A stretch of 53,698 nucleotides of DNA. It comes from Novosphingobium sp. Fuku2-ISO-50 (GTDB lineage Bacteria; Pseudomonadota; Alphaproteobacteria; Sphingomonadales; Sphingomonadaceae). Location of the stretch: NCBI RefSeq assembly GCF_001519055.1, contig NZ_KQ954305.1:1-53698 (forward strand), given 5' to 3'. A program made the position numbers and the translations under genes. Below, piece after piece: positions 16,140 to 27,491 of this stretch; position 1 is the first letter of the stretch; each line of letters begins with the position of its first letter. The notes beneath the pieces were generated by a model. The model was not told the DNA's origin and did no database searches. It saw only the letters and a list, made by a program, of their open reading frames with translations.

Positions 16140-16862
16140 CTACCAGACCAGCGCGCGTGCCCCCGGTTCACCCAGCCAACGCGCCTCTACGCCCCAGACG
16201 CGGGCGATTACCGCCGGATCGAGCGCCGCTTCGGGTGCACCCGCTGCAGCCACACGCCCCCGATCGAGCACGACGACATGGTCGGCATGGTTGGCCGCCT
16301 GCGCCAGATCATGGAGCACCAGTGCCACCCCCTTGCCCGCCTGCGCCAGCCGCCGGAAATGCAGCAGCAGCGCGCGCGCCTGCGCCAGATCGAGGCTGGC
16401 CAGCGGTTCGTCGGCCAGTACCCAGCCGGGATCACCCGCCAGGACCCGCGCCAGCAGCGCCCGCGCGCGCTCGCCGCCCGACAGCGTGCCGACCGGACGC
16501 CCGGCATAAGCGGACAGATCGACTCCGGCCAGGGCTTCGGCGACGGCGCGATCGTCCTCGTCGCGCGCCGTGCGATGCGGCAAGCGGCCCAGCCGCACGA
16601 GCGTTTCGACCGACGGGTTCCATGCGACTTCGCCGCCTTGCGGCAGATAGCCGATCGCCAGCGCGCGTTCGCGCGGGGTCATCGCGCCAAGAGGGCCGCC
16701 ATCCAGGGAAACTTCGCCCGCGATCAGCCCGGCCAGCGCGGAAAGCAGCGTCGATTTGCCCGCGCCGTTGGGCCCGACGATCGCAGTGACCCGGCCCGGT
16801 GACAGATCCACCGAAACCCCCTCGAGCCGCCCCGGAACGACAAGCGATTGTGCGCGCAGCAT
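16140..16862 (-). CDS. btuD: cobalamin ABC importer, ATP-binding protein
   Basis: A 240-residue ATPase of the BtuD/FecE/FhuC class. Walker A is GPNGAGKST at 30-38, the signature is LSGGERARALLARVLAG, Walker B is VLADEPLASLD and the switch histidine is in LVLHDLAQAA. ATG at 16862 forms a TGATG junction with the btuC stop, with a GGCGGGA ribosome-binding site 9 nt upstream; an ATG at 16871 is also in frame. The protein couples ATP hydrolysis to B12 transport through BtuC. The cobalamin assignment comes from the adjacent receptor; a haem or siderophore substrate remains possible for this class. Confidence 0.85.
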   Translation of the reverse strand: MLRAQSLVVPGRLEGVSVDLSPGRVTAIVGPNGAGKSTLLSALAGLIAGEVSLDGGPLGAMTPRERALAIGYLPQGGEVAWNPSVETLVRLGRLPHRTARDEDDRAVAEALAGVDLSAYAGRPVGTLSGGERARALLARVLAGDPGWVLADEPLASLDLAQARALLLHFRRLAQAGKGVALVLHDLAQAANHADHVVVLDRGRVAAAGAPEAALDPAVIARVWGVEARWLGEPGARALVW

Positions 16863-17845
16863 CACGCCCATTCCCGCCGCAGCCGCACCAGCAGCATCAG
16901 GAAAAACGGCGCGCCGATCAGGCTGAGCGCAATGCCCAGCCGCAATTCGCCCCCGGCCAGCGGAAACAACCGACACGCGCTGTCGGCCACGAGCACCAGC
17001 AAGGCCCCGGCAAGCGCGCTCGGCACGATCAGCGAACCCGGCCTTTGATCGGTCAACGGGCGCAACAGATGCGGCACCATCAGCCCGACAAAGCCGACGA
17101 TTCCCGCCACCGCCACCCCGGCGCCGACCACCAGCCCGATCCCCAGCACCATCCGCGCCTGAAGCCGCGCCGGATCGACCCCGAGCGAGCGCGCCGCCGC
17201 ATCGCCCAGCGTCAGGGCATCGAGCGAGCGCCCGGTCCGCGCCAGCAGAACCACGCCGAGCAGCGTCGGCGGCCCGGCAAGCGCGACATCGTGCCAGCTG
17301 CGGTTTTCGAGCGCCCCCATCAGCCAGGTGACGATTTCGCTCAGCGCAAAGGGATTGGGCGACAGGCTGATGACCAGACTGGTCAGCGCACCGGCAAGGC
17401 TGGCGATCATCATCCCCGCGAGCGTAAACAGCGTCACCGCGCGCCCGATCCCGCCGGTCGCACCAGCGCCCGCAATCAGGACCAGCAGCGCCATCGCCAG
17501 CGCGGCGCCCGCCAGCGCAAACAGCGGCAGAGCCCAGCCTTGCGCCGCGATCCCGGTCGAAATCGCCAGGACCGCGCCCAGCGCAGCCAGCGGCGCAATG
17601 CCGAACAACCCCGGATCGGCCAGCGGATTGCGCAAATAGCCCTGCATCGCCGCACCCGCCGCGCCCAGCCCACCGCCGATGATCAGCGCCAACACCGCGC
17701 GCGGCGCGCGCAGTTCGACCAGGATCGGCACCGCATTGCGCACCGGCGACCCCAGCGGATTGATCCACACTTGCCCGGCCAGCAACGACAACGGCAAAGC
17801 CAGCGCCAACAACCCGGCGAGCACGATCCACCAGCGCAAGGCCAT
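16862..17845 (-). CDS. btuC: cobalamin ABC importer, permease (FecCD family)
   Basis: A 327-residue inner-membrane permease with about ten hydrophobic segments. It carries the FecCD-family stretches LRAPRAVLALIIGGGLGAAG, MQGYLRNPLADPGLFGI and VGFVGLMVPHLLRPL. The start is the ATG at 17845, which overlaps the btuF stop as TGATG. Length and topology fit BtuC/FecD. It sits between the binding protein and ATPase genes and is co-translated with both. Confidence 0.88.
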   Translation of the reverse strand: MALRWWIVLAGLLALALPLSLLAGQVWINPLGSPVRNAVPILVELRAPRAVLALIIGGGLGAAGAAMQGYLRNPLADPGLFGIAPLAALGAVLAISTGIAAQGWALPLFALAGAALAMALLVLIAGAGATGGIGRAVTLFTLAGMMIASLAGALTSLVISLSPNPFALSEIVTWLMGALENRSWHDVALAGPPTLLGVVLLARTGRSLDALTLGDAAARSLGVDPARLQARMVLGIGLVVGAGVAVAGIVGFVGLMVPHLLRPLTDQRPGSLIVPSALAGALLVLVADSACRLFPLAGGELRLGIALSLIGAPFFLMLLVRLRREWA

Positions 17846-18696
17846 CAGCCGCGTCCTCCGTTCAGCGAACGACGCAAGGCGGCAAGGCGCGCCGCCGCAC
17901 GGATGATCGTCGGCCCGCCGCAATAGAGCAGCCCGGCGGGAAATTCGGCCCGCATGGTGCCGGTCAGCACGCCCAGCGCCGGGTGACGCAGCATGCGGTC
18001 ATGCCCGACCGTCAGGATCACGCGCGGCGGATGCGCCAGCATGCGTTCGAGCGGATAGATATCGGCCTGGCCATAGCCCTCGCGCGCGGGCAGATTGGCA
18101 AAACCGGTGCGTCCGAGCAGATCGTCGATCAGCGTGCCCTGCCCCGCGACCATGCCGCCCCATTCCCACAGCACCGCATCGACCGGCACGGCGCCCGGCG
18201 GTGGCGCGGCCGCCGCCAGCGCGGCCTCGATCCGGCGAACGAGCGCCTCGCCGCGTTCGGGATGCCCGACGATCGCCGCCAGCCGGCGTACATCGCCGAG
18301 CGAATCGGCGACGTTGTGTTGCGTGCGGAGCGTTTCCAGCCGCAGCCCGAGCCGACGATAGGCCGCGCGCGTCGCCGGGGCGACAAACTCGCCATCGATC
18401 ACCACGTCGGGCTGCAAGGCGACCACTTCTTCGATCGTGCCATGCGTCGTGGCGTGACGCCGGACTTTGGCGATCGGCAGCGAGCTGCTCGCCGGATCGC
18501 GGCTATAAGCGGAATAGGCGAGAATCTGCGCCGGATCGGCAACTTCGGCAAGGATCGCATCGCTGCACGGATTAAGCGAGACGATACGCGGAAGCGATGC
18601 CGCGCGCGGCATGACCCGCGCCGCCGCAACGGTCGGCGACAGGGCGGCAAGCATGGCCACAAGGCCCGCCCCGCAACGCCAAACCGGGCCGATCAA
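17845..18696 (-). CDS. btuF: periplasmic cobalamin-binding protein
   Basis: A 283-residue cluster-A-2 type substrate-binding protein. A signal peptide of about 25 residues is followed by PRIVSLNPCSDAILAEVADP, the usual start of BtuF/FepB-like proteins. Two lobes with IEEVVALQPDVVI and WEWGGMVAGQGTLIDDLL follow, linked by the long helix of this class. The initiation codon is a TTG at 18696 that overlaps the btuB stop by 4 nt (TTGA), again suggesting coupling. It would deliver B12 arriving through BtuB to BtuCD. Confidence 0.85.
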   Translation of the reverse strand: MIGPVWRCGAGLVAMLAALSPTVAAARVMPRAASLPRIVSLNPCSDAILAEVADPAQILAYSAYSRDPASSSLPIAKVRRHATTHGTIEEVVALQPDVVIDGEFVAPATRAAYRRLGLRLETLRTQHNVADSLGDVRRLAAIVGHPERGEALVRRIEAALAAAAPPPGAVPVDAVLWEWGGMVAGQGTLIDDLLGRTGFANLPAREGYGQADIYPLERMLAHPPRVILTVGHDRMLRHPALGVLTGTMRAEFPAGLLYCGGPTIIRAAARLAALRRSLNGGRG

Positions 18697-20690
18697 TAGC
18701 GAACCCGGATACCGGCAAAGACCCCGCGCCCGACCGCGCCGTAGCCAGCGACCGTCGGCGTATGGTCGTTGAACAGATTTTCGATCCGGCCATAGAAGTC
18801 GATGAAGCGGCCAAACGGCAGGCTGGCGCGCAAGGTGGTCAGTTCGCTCGGCCCCAGCCGCACCGTATTGGCCGCATCGTCCCAGCTGGCCGTCTGCACG
18901 CGCGTATCAAGGCCCAGGACCACCCCCTTGAACGGCGAAGTCCAGTCGATCGAGGCGGTCACCGCGTCCTGCGGTCGCCGCGCGAGCAGCTTGCCCCGAT
19001 TGACCGCGCCGGGCGTGCGGTCGGTGGCATGATCATAGCTGTAAAGCGCGGCAATGCGCAGCTTTGACGTCGGAACCAGCGTGGCTTCGAGCTCGACCCC
19101 ATCGGCACGGGCGACCCCGACATTGGCGAACGTACCGTTCGGTCGATCGCTGCAGACCGACGTCGTCACCCCGGCGCACCCCACGAAAGCGATCAGATTG
19201 CGGCTGTCACGGCGATAGACCGATGCCGTCAGCCGCACCCGCCCGTCATCGCCCGAATATTCCACCCCCGCGTCATAGCTCTCGGCGGTTTCGGGAGCCA
19301 GGCCCGCATTGCCGTATGCCGACCACAACTGGTACAGCGTCGGCGCCTTGAAGCCATCGGCATAGCTGCCGCGCAAGCGCACGCCTTCGAGCAATTTCAG
19401 GCTGCCGTTGGCGCTGAAACTGTCATGGCTGCCAAACTGGCTGTGATCGTCGACGCGCAAGCCCGCCGCCAGTGTCGCCACCGGGCCGTACCAGCCGAGC
19501 AACAGATGGCCGCTGTCGATCCGCGCGCGGTGTTCGCTGTCATAGCTGCCCGAATAGCCGGTCCATTCGTCGTCGGCGCCGAAATTGGCCAGAAACCCGG
19601 CGGGCAACTTGACCGATCCGGTCAGGTCGACGCGTTCCGATCGGCCCAGCCAGATCGCCGTGACGTCGCCCGGTTCGTTTTGCGCGACATAGACGCGCCT
19701 GGTCGTCGCCAGCGCATAGCCGGCATCGAGCGCGACGCCGCCCTTTTCGAAATGCGCACCCGCGCGACCGGAAAACTGCTCGGTTTCCAACGCTGCGGCC
19801 GCATCGCCCGAGAGTTCGAGCGGCAGGGGAAAGCCATTGCCGCTTTGCTTGCCATCGGCATAGCGCGCGGTCGCAACGAACGACAGCGTATCGGTCAGGG
19901 TATAGCGACCGCGTCCTGCCAGATGCCATTGATGAAACCCGCCGGAGCCTTCGATCCGCGGCGCGGGAATATCGTCATTGGCGACATATCCGATATTGAA
20001 TGCAAGCGCATAGCGGTCTTTTTTCAGGCCGACGGCGAGGTTTTCGGCAACGTTGTCGCGGCTGCCGGTTTCGATCGAGGCGAGCACGCCTTTTGTTTCC
20101 GGGGTCGTCAGCGCGATGACCCCGCCGATCGCTCCGCCGCCCCAGATCAGCGAATTGGAGCCGCGCAAGACATCGATGCGCTCGATTCCCGCCATCGTCA
20201 GCGTGCCGAAATCATATCCGCCGCTCATCCCTGCGACATCGTTCATCCGCACGCCATCGATCGTGACGAGCACGTCGCTGGCCTCGGAGCCGCGCATATG
20301 GACCTGGGTATCGGTCCCCTGTGCCCCGTCGCGCGTCCAGGTCACCCCCGGAATCAACGCCAGTGCGCGGGTGAAGTCGGCCCCGCCGATGCGTTCGAGA
20401 TCGTCCGAGGTCAGCACAGTGACCGACTGCGCCACGTTGTCGAGCGGCAGTTTTCCGCCGGTGGCGATCGTGGTGATCGGAATCGGCGCAATATCGGGCG
20501 CGGCCTGCGCTTCTTCGGGCGGGGGATAATCGTCGGCAGCCGACGCGGCACTGCCCGTCGGAGAATTCGCGGGCGGAACGTCTTGCGCCAGCGCCGGACC
20601 GGAAACCAGACCCGACGCCACCAGAACCGTCGCCATCACGATCTCGGTCACCGCCGCTTGGCCGGCGGCGCTGCGGATCAACCCGGTCAT
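18693..20690 (-). CDS. btuB: TonB-dependent vitamin B12 receptor
   Basis: A 665-residue outer-membrane receptor with a signal peptide (cleavage after GPALA), a plug domain and a 22-strand barrel ending in an aromatic residue (AGIRVRY). The plug shows QSVTVLTSDDLERIGGADFT, ALALIPGVTWTRDG, the BtuB-like VLVTIDGVRMNDVA and IERIDVLRGSNSLIWG. It is the first gene of a four-gene unit, btuB-btuF-btuC-btuD, with all junctions overlapping. The arrangement is an entire outer-to-inner membrane import route. The assignment to cobalamin fits the receptor's length and its neighbours. A leader of about 330 bp precedes it. Confidence 0.87.
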   Translation of the reverse strand: MTGLIRSAAGQAAVTEIVMATVLVASGLVSGPALAQDVPPANSPTGSAASAADDYPPPEEAQAAPDIAPIPITTIATGGKLPLDNVAQSVTVLTSDDLERIGGADFTRALALIPGVTWTRDGAQGTDTQVHMRGSEASDVLVTIDGVRMNDVAGMSGGYDFGTLTMAGIERIDVLRGSNSLIWGGGAIGGVIALTTPETKGVLASIETGSRDNVAENLAVGLKKDRYALAFNIGYVANDDIPAPRIEGSGGFHQWHLAGRGRYTLTDTLSFVATARYADGKQSGNGFPLPLELSGDAAAALETEQFSGRAGAHFEKGGVALDAGYALATTRRVYVAQNEPGDVTAIWLGRSERVDLTGSVKLPAGFLANFGADDEWTGYSGSYDSEHRARIDSGHLLLGWYGPVATLAAGLRVDDHSQFGSHDSFSANGSLKLLEGVRLRGSYADGFKAPTLYQLWSAYGNAGLAPETAESYDAGVEYSGDDGRVRLTASVYRRDSRNLIAFVGCAGVTTSVCSDRPNGTFANVGVARADGVELEATLVPTSKLRIAALYSYDHATDRTPGAVNRGKLLARRPQDAVTASIDWTSPFKGVVLGLDTRVQTASWDDAANTVRLGPSELTTLRASLPFGRFIDFYGRIENLFNDHTPTVAGYGAVGRGVFAGIRVRY

Positions 20691-20890
20691 CCATCACTCC
20701 TTACGGACCGTAACTGCCCGCGCGGTCGCACGAAAGACAACGGCGACCGGCGCATAGCCGGGCCCGGCGAAGAGAACAACCCTGGCCGAGACCATCCCGG
20801 CTGCGAACCGGCCGCATGGCGCGGTTAAGGGCATAGCGCAGTTAAGGACACGGCAAGGGATCGTCGCATAACGGTACATCGCCCGATGAA

Positions 20891-20994
20891 CAGGTGCGAA
20901 GCGCCCGGAAATCGGATAGCGGGAATCGGATAGCGGAAAATCCGGTTACGCCCGCGTGCCGCTCACTCCCGCGCGAAAGCCGGACGTTCCCGCC
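20891..20994 (+). promoter_or_regulatory. possible degenerate cobalamin-riboswitch-like segment
   Basis: On the plus strand, elements resembling the cobalamin aptamer occur in order: CAGGTGC, GATAGCGGGAATCGG, GAAAATCCGG, CGCCCGC and GAAAGCCGGACG. The canonical L5 (GGTGAAAATCC) and B12 box (AGCCAGGAGACC) are only partly matched. A local direct repeat of ATCGGATAGCGG (twice) accounts for some of the resemblance. It points away from btuB and towards the hydrolase gene, which weakens the case. The rest of the 334-bp gap 20691-21024 also holds two GTTAAGG motifs near 20823 and 20840. Confidence 0.22.
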
Positions 20995-21024
20995 ATTCAC
21001 TCCGCATGAGGTGCCGCAGGGCCA

Positions 21025-22260
21025 ATGCCGCTGGAAATCGCCTACCGACCGGTTGTCCTGCCCCCCGCTGCGGCCCTGCGCAAGACGGGTGGGCCGGTCG
21101 TGGGTGAAGCGTGCGCCGCGCCATCCGCGGCGGTTCGCTGTTCGCCGGAACTGCGCCCGCGCGATTTTGCGGCGCGCATCCGTCGCTGCGACATGGTTTC
21201 GCTGCGGCGTGCGCTGCACCGGCCCGCGCGGCTGCGCCAACGGATCGCGGGCGTGGCGTTGGTCGGATTGGTGCCGGCGCTGCTTGCCGCAGTGGGCTGG
21301 GGCAATCCGCATGGAATCGGCGGCGCCCTTGCGCAGGAACGGCTTTCCCCCTGGCACGGCAGGAACGCGGTCTCTGCAAGCGACGGCCTGCTGACCCCGG
21401 CGGTCGCCTCTGCCGCATGGGACCGGACATTGGCCGGCGACCACTCAGACGCCGACGGCGCAACGGCGCGCCCTTTGCTCTCGGTCGGCACCGGGCTCGA
21501 TCATTGGCGGGCGCAACAATGCCTGACCGCGGCGATCTATTACGAAGCCGCGCGCGAACCCGACGCGGGGCAACGCGCGGTGGCCCAGGTCGTGCTCAAC
21601 CGCGTGGCGCATCCCGCTTTTCCCAAGACCGTCTGCGGCGTCGTTTACCAGGGGTCGGAACGCCCGGGCTGCCAGTTCAGCTTTGCCTGCGACGGGTCTC
21701 TGGCGCGGCGGCCGATGGCCATCTATTGGGAACGGGCGCGGCGCGTGGCCGAGGCCGCCCTGGCGGGCGCTGTCTTTGCGCCTGTCGGGCTTGCCACGCA
21801 TTACCATACCAGCGCGGTCCATCCCGCCTGGGCCGACAGCATGGCCTTTCTCGGCACGATCGGCGCACACCGCTTCTATCGCTGGAGCAGCAGCGCGGGT
21901 CAGCCGCGCGCGTTTGACGCCGTCTATGCCGGCGGCGAGCCGGTCGCCGCGCCGCACCCGCATACATGGGCCTCGACCGGCGCCGACCTGGCCGATCCGC
22001 TCGTGCTCGAAAAAGCGTTCGAGGCAGGCCGGCTTGCGGCCTTGCGCAGCGCAGTCGCGCCGATGGCAGAGCCCGGATCCGGCCGCGGCCAGACGCCGGT
22101 CGCCTTTGATCAGCCGCCCCAGCCCGCCGCCAGCGCGCCGGTCGGCGCCCCGGTCGGCGATACGCGCAGCCGCCTCCTGCCGGGATCGGGCGCCGTTCGC
22201 CCCGAAGCGGAACAGCAATACGACAGCGCCGCGCACTGGATCCATCAACCGGGAGCCTGA
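21025..22260 (+). CDS. SleB/CwlJ-like cell wall hydrolase
   Basis: A protein of 411 residues from ATG 21025 (an in-frame ATG at 21193 would give 355 and starts nearer the hydrophobic segment). The hydrophobic stretch GVALVGLVPALLAAVGWG could be a signal anchor. The hydrolase_2 domain follows, with CLTAAIYYEAAREPDAGQRA (putative catalytic glutamate), AQVVLNRVAHPAFPKTVCGV and GCQFSFACDG, then THYHT and HRFYRW. This family cleaves peptidoglycan as a lytic transglycosylase or amidase-like enzyme. The C-terminal 100 residues are Ala/Pro-rich and of low complexity. The gene is divergent from btuB. Confidence 0.88.
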   Translation: MPLEIAYRPVVLPPAAALRKTGGPVVGEACAAPSAAVRCSPELRPRDFAARIRRCDMVSLRRALHRPARLRQRIAGVALVGLVPALLAAVGWGNPHGIGGALAQERLSPWHGRNAVSASDGLLTPAVASAAWDRTLAGDHSDADGATARPLLSVGTGLDHWRAQQCLTAAIYYEAAREPDAGQRAVAQVVLNRVAHPAFPKTVCGVVYQGSERPGCQFSFACDGSLARRPMAIYWERARRVAEAALAGAVFAPVGLATHYHTSAVHPAWADSMAFLGTIGAHRFYRWSSSAGQPRAFDAVYAGGEPVAAPHPHTWASTGADLADPLVLEKAFEAGRLAALRSAVAPMAEPGSGRGQTPVAFDQPPQPAASAPVGAPVGDTRSRLLPGSGAVRPEAEQQYDSAAHWIHQPGA

Positions 22261-22330
22261 GGCGGCTCCAGAATTCGCGCCCGGCCGGAACAGCCCCTGC
22301 CAGACGCACTTTGCCGGATCTGAACCACCC

Positions 22331-22450
22331 GGATTCAAGGCGCGCGGATTCAAATCTCCCGGTTTCAAATCTCCCGGTTTCAAATCTCCCGGTTTCAAAT
22401 CTCCCGGTTTCAAATCTCCCGGTTTCAAATCTCCCGGTTTCAAATCTCAC
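22331..22450. repeat. 15-bp tandem repeat (VNTR-like)
   Basis: Six perfect consecutive copies of ttcaaatctcccggt run from 22349 to 22438, with a partial seventh to 22450 and degenerate copies before them (from 22331). They lie 90 bp after the hydrolase stop. As the unit is a multiple of three, all frames on both strands stay open and would encode pentapeptide repeats, but no real gene is evident. The surrounding gap 22261-22578 holds nothing else recognisable. Confidence 0.95.
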
Positions 22451-22578
22451 TGTGCGCGCGATCCGGGAAAAAGGTTTGCGTCTCCTTTACTGTGTCGCCT
22501 CATGAGCTGTTCACGCGTCCGGGGCTAAATCGCTGGCGAACGGCACGCATTGTGCGGTTTGTGCGAGGAGAGACCCGG

Positions 22579-22875
22579 ATGCTGCGATTTGTCCCTCGAT
22601 ATGGTATCGTATCGCCGGCGCTGATCCGTCCTTCGCGCCTTCGTCAGCGCTTTGCAGTCAATGACAATGCGATTGCCGCCGGGACCACGCCGCCCCGCAA
22701 ACCCGCCGCGATTGTCGATGCCAGGGTTCAGGCCGCGCTGCGCCTGTTTGCCGCGCATGGCCTGTCGGCGGCGGAGCGTGCGCGCCTCGCCGCAGCCAAC
22801 GCCAACGCGCGCGGCGATGAAAGCGATGCGCAGTGGTGGAATGAAATCAGCCGCATGCTCGGTCAGCGCCGCTGA
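22579..22875 (+). CDS. small hypothetical protein (98 aa)
   Basis: I do not recognise a named family. The start is the ATG at 22579, preceded by the good ribosome-binding site gaggagaga. The N-terminus (MLRFVPRYGIVSPALIR) is basic and mildly amphipathic, and FAVNDNA lies near residue 20. The C-terminal half is helical and Ala/Arg-rich (VQAALRLFAAHGLSAAERAR), ending in a WWNEISRML segment, which suggests a small soluble protein that binds a partner or nucleic acid. Codon use and the ribosome-binding site argue that it is a genuine gene. It is free-standing, 435 bp upstream of mdh. Confidence 0.65.
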   Translation: MLRFVPRYGIVSPALIRPSRLRQRFAVNDNAIAAGTTPPRKPAAIVDARVQAALRLFAAHGLSAAERARLAAANANARGDESDAQWWNEISRMLGQRR

Positions 22876-23310
22876 ATTCGCAACGCTCCGACCGGTGGCG
22901 CCAGGATCGCGCGCACCCCGGTTATGCCCCGGCTTTCCGTTTTGACATGATCCGATAAGGAACAACCCCGATCCGTCGTCTCAGGGCGACGGTCATGGTG
23001 CGTTCATGTCCCGATGGCATGAACGGTTCTCGAAGAAGATCGGGTATCCACACCCGGCGCCGGGCCTGCGTGACTGCGGCTCCGACGTAACGTCGGCGAC
23101 TTCGACCGAGGCCGCTTGATATTGCGAACCGTTATCATAAAAACCCGGAAATTCGACGTTTTACTGCCTTGCAATCCGTTTTCCACGGGCCTACGGACCT
23201 CTCCACCCCACCAGGCGCCTTCCTGTCACGCGGGACATGGGCCGGCTCCTAGACGGTGGCAAATCTGATCTTTGTTCAGTCCCGCAGCTACGGGAAAGGA
23301 CCGTAAAAGC
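22876..23310. other. mdh upstream region with a palindrome
   Basis: A 435-bp gap before mdh. The one clear structure is CCGACGT-A-ACGTCGG at 23082-23096, a perfect inverted repeat of operator type. TTGATA near 23118 followed by an AT-rich stretch about 16 bp later could be a promoter, weakly. A good ribosome-binding site (gggaaagga, 23292-23300) precedes mdh. Confidence 0.4.
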
Positions 23311-24273
23311 ATGGCTCGCAAGAAAATTGCGCTGATCGGCGCCGGCAACATCGGCGGCACCCTCGCCCATCTCGCTGCACAAAAGGAATTGGGCGACATC
23401 GTCCTGTTCGACGTCGCAGAAGGCGTGCCCCAGGGCAAGGCGCTCGACCTGTCGCAGTGCGGTCCGGTCGAAGGTTTTGACGCCTCGATCACCGGCACCA
23501 ACGATTACAAGGACATCGCCGGCGCAGACGTGATCATCGTCACCGCAGGCGTGCCGCGCAAGCCCGGCATGAGCCGCGACGACCTGCTCGGCATCAACCT
23601 CAAGGTGATGAAGGCCGTCGGCGAAGGCATCCGGGACAACGCCCCCGATGCGTTCGTGATCTGCATCACCAACCCGCTCGACGCAATGGTCTGGGCGCTG
23701 CGCGAATTCTCCGGCCTGCCGCACAACAAGGTGGTCGGCATGGCGGGCGTGCTCGACTCGGCGCGCTTCACGACGTTCCTCGCCTGGGAATTCGGCGTGT
23801 CGGTGCGCGACGTGAATTCGTTCGTGCTCGGCGGTCATGGCGACACCATGGTTCCGGTGGTCGAATATTCGACCGTTGCCGGTATCCCGGTGACCGACCT
23901 GATCAAGATGGGTCTGTCGACGCAGGAACGCATCGACGACATCGTCAAGCGCACGCGCGGCGGCGGCGGCGAAATCGTCGGCCTGCTCAAGACCGGCTCG
24001 GCATTCTATGCCCCGGCCGCCTCGGGCATCGCCATGGCCGAAGCCTATCTCAAGGACCAGAAGCGCGTTCTGCCCTGTGCGGCTTATGTCGCGGGTGAAT
24101 ATGGCGTCGACGGTTTCTATGTCGGCGTGCCGGTGGTGATCGGCGCGGGCGGCGTGGAAAAGGTCATCGAGATCGCACTCGACGACAGCGCCAAGGCCAA
24201 CCTTCAGGTCTCGATCGACGCTGTCAACGAACTGCTGGTTGCCTGCAAGGGCATCGCGCCCGAACTGGCCTGA
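23311..24273 (+). CDS. mdh: malate dehydrogenase (NAD)
   Basis: A 320-residue LDH-like malate dehydrogenase that oxidises malate to oxaloacetate in the TCA cycle. The NAD-binding motif GAGNIGG lies at residues 10-16. The active-site loop PRKPGMSRDDLL carries the substrate-binding arginines, and the catalytic histidine is in FVLGGHGDTMVP. The ATG at 23311 has a strong ribosome-binding site; an upstream in-frame codon at 23272 is not needed. Length and motifs match the alphaproteobacterial tetrameric enzyme. It is the first of four TCA-cycle genes, followed by a terminator-like hairpin and a 282-bp gap before sucA. Confidence 0.97.
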   Translation: MARKKIALIGAGNIGGTLAHLAAQKELGDIVLFDVAEGVPQGKALDLSQCGPVEGFDASITGTNDYKDIAGADVIIVTAGVPRKPGMSRDDLLGINLKVMKAVGEGIRDNAPDAFVICITNPLDAMVWALREFSGLPHNKVVGMAGVLDSARFTTFLAWEFGVSVRDVNSFVLGGHGDTMVPVVEYSTVAGIPVTDLIKMGLSTQERIDDIVKRTRGGGGEIVGLLKTGSAFYAPAASGIAMAEAYLKDQKRVLPCAAYVAGEYGVDGFYVGVPVVIGAGGVEKVIEIALDDSAKANLQVSIDAVNELLVACKGIAPELA

Positions 24274-24284
24274 CATGCAAACCC

Positions 24285-24309
24285 GGCGGGCCTCGCATCG
24301 GGGCCCGCC
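24285..24309 (+). terminator. hairpin after mdh
   Basis: GGCGGGCC (24285-24292) pairs with GGCCCGCC (24302-24309) around a 9-nt loop, 11 nt after the mdh stop. No T-run follows, so termination may be partial. Confidence 0.5.
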
Positions 24310-24433
24310 GACAGGCATGCGCGATGACAAGACTGCGAGGCGGCAAAACCTTGATCACAGAGCGGGTATTCGCCCTGAGCCCACGGCAAAGGCAATCGTT
24401 CCTGATTTTGTGACACCTGATGCCGCCCAGTAT

Positions 24434-24480
24434 TCCCGCGATCTGCGCGGGACCGGAATTTGGCCCGTGATCCTCACGGG
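24434..24480 (+). promoter_or_regulatory. two consecutive hairpins in the sucA leader
   Basis: TCCCGCG-ATCTG-CGCGGGA (24434-24452) and CCCGTGA-TCC-TCACGGG (24464-24480) are both perfect 7-bp stems. They lie about 80-120 nt upstream of sucA and could stabilise the message, act as an attenuator or bind a regulator. Confidence 0.4.
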
Positions 24481-24555
24481 AAGGAAAGTGACCCCCGGCG
24501 CGATGCGCAGAGGGTTTCCGAAGCCCCCGCCTCCCCGGGGCAAAGGAGTTTGACG

Positions 24556-27393
<2,838 letters not shown>

Positions 27394-27491
27394 TCAGGCC
27401 GAATTTCCGATCGCCCGAATTTCCGATTTTCTGCCATTTCCGTTTTAACGTCCTTATCTTCATGTGATTTCCGGCCCAAGGAACCCAGGTT

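Noticed and set aside
20694..20879. Short minus-strand open frame of 61 codons directly upstream of btuB
   Set aside because: No ribosome-binding site or recognisable protein; it lies in the leader of btuB and seems fortuitous.
22331..22450. Pentapeptide-repeat protein or CRISPR array at the 15-bp repeats
   Set aside because: Open frames here arise only from the repeat unit length being divisible by three and carry no other domain; the repeats have no spacers, so it is not a CRISPR array.
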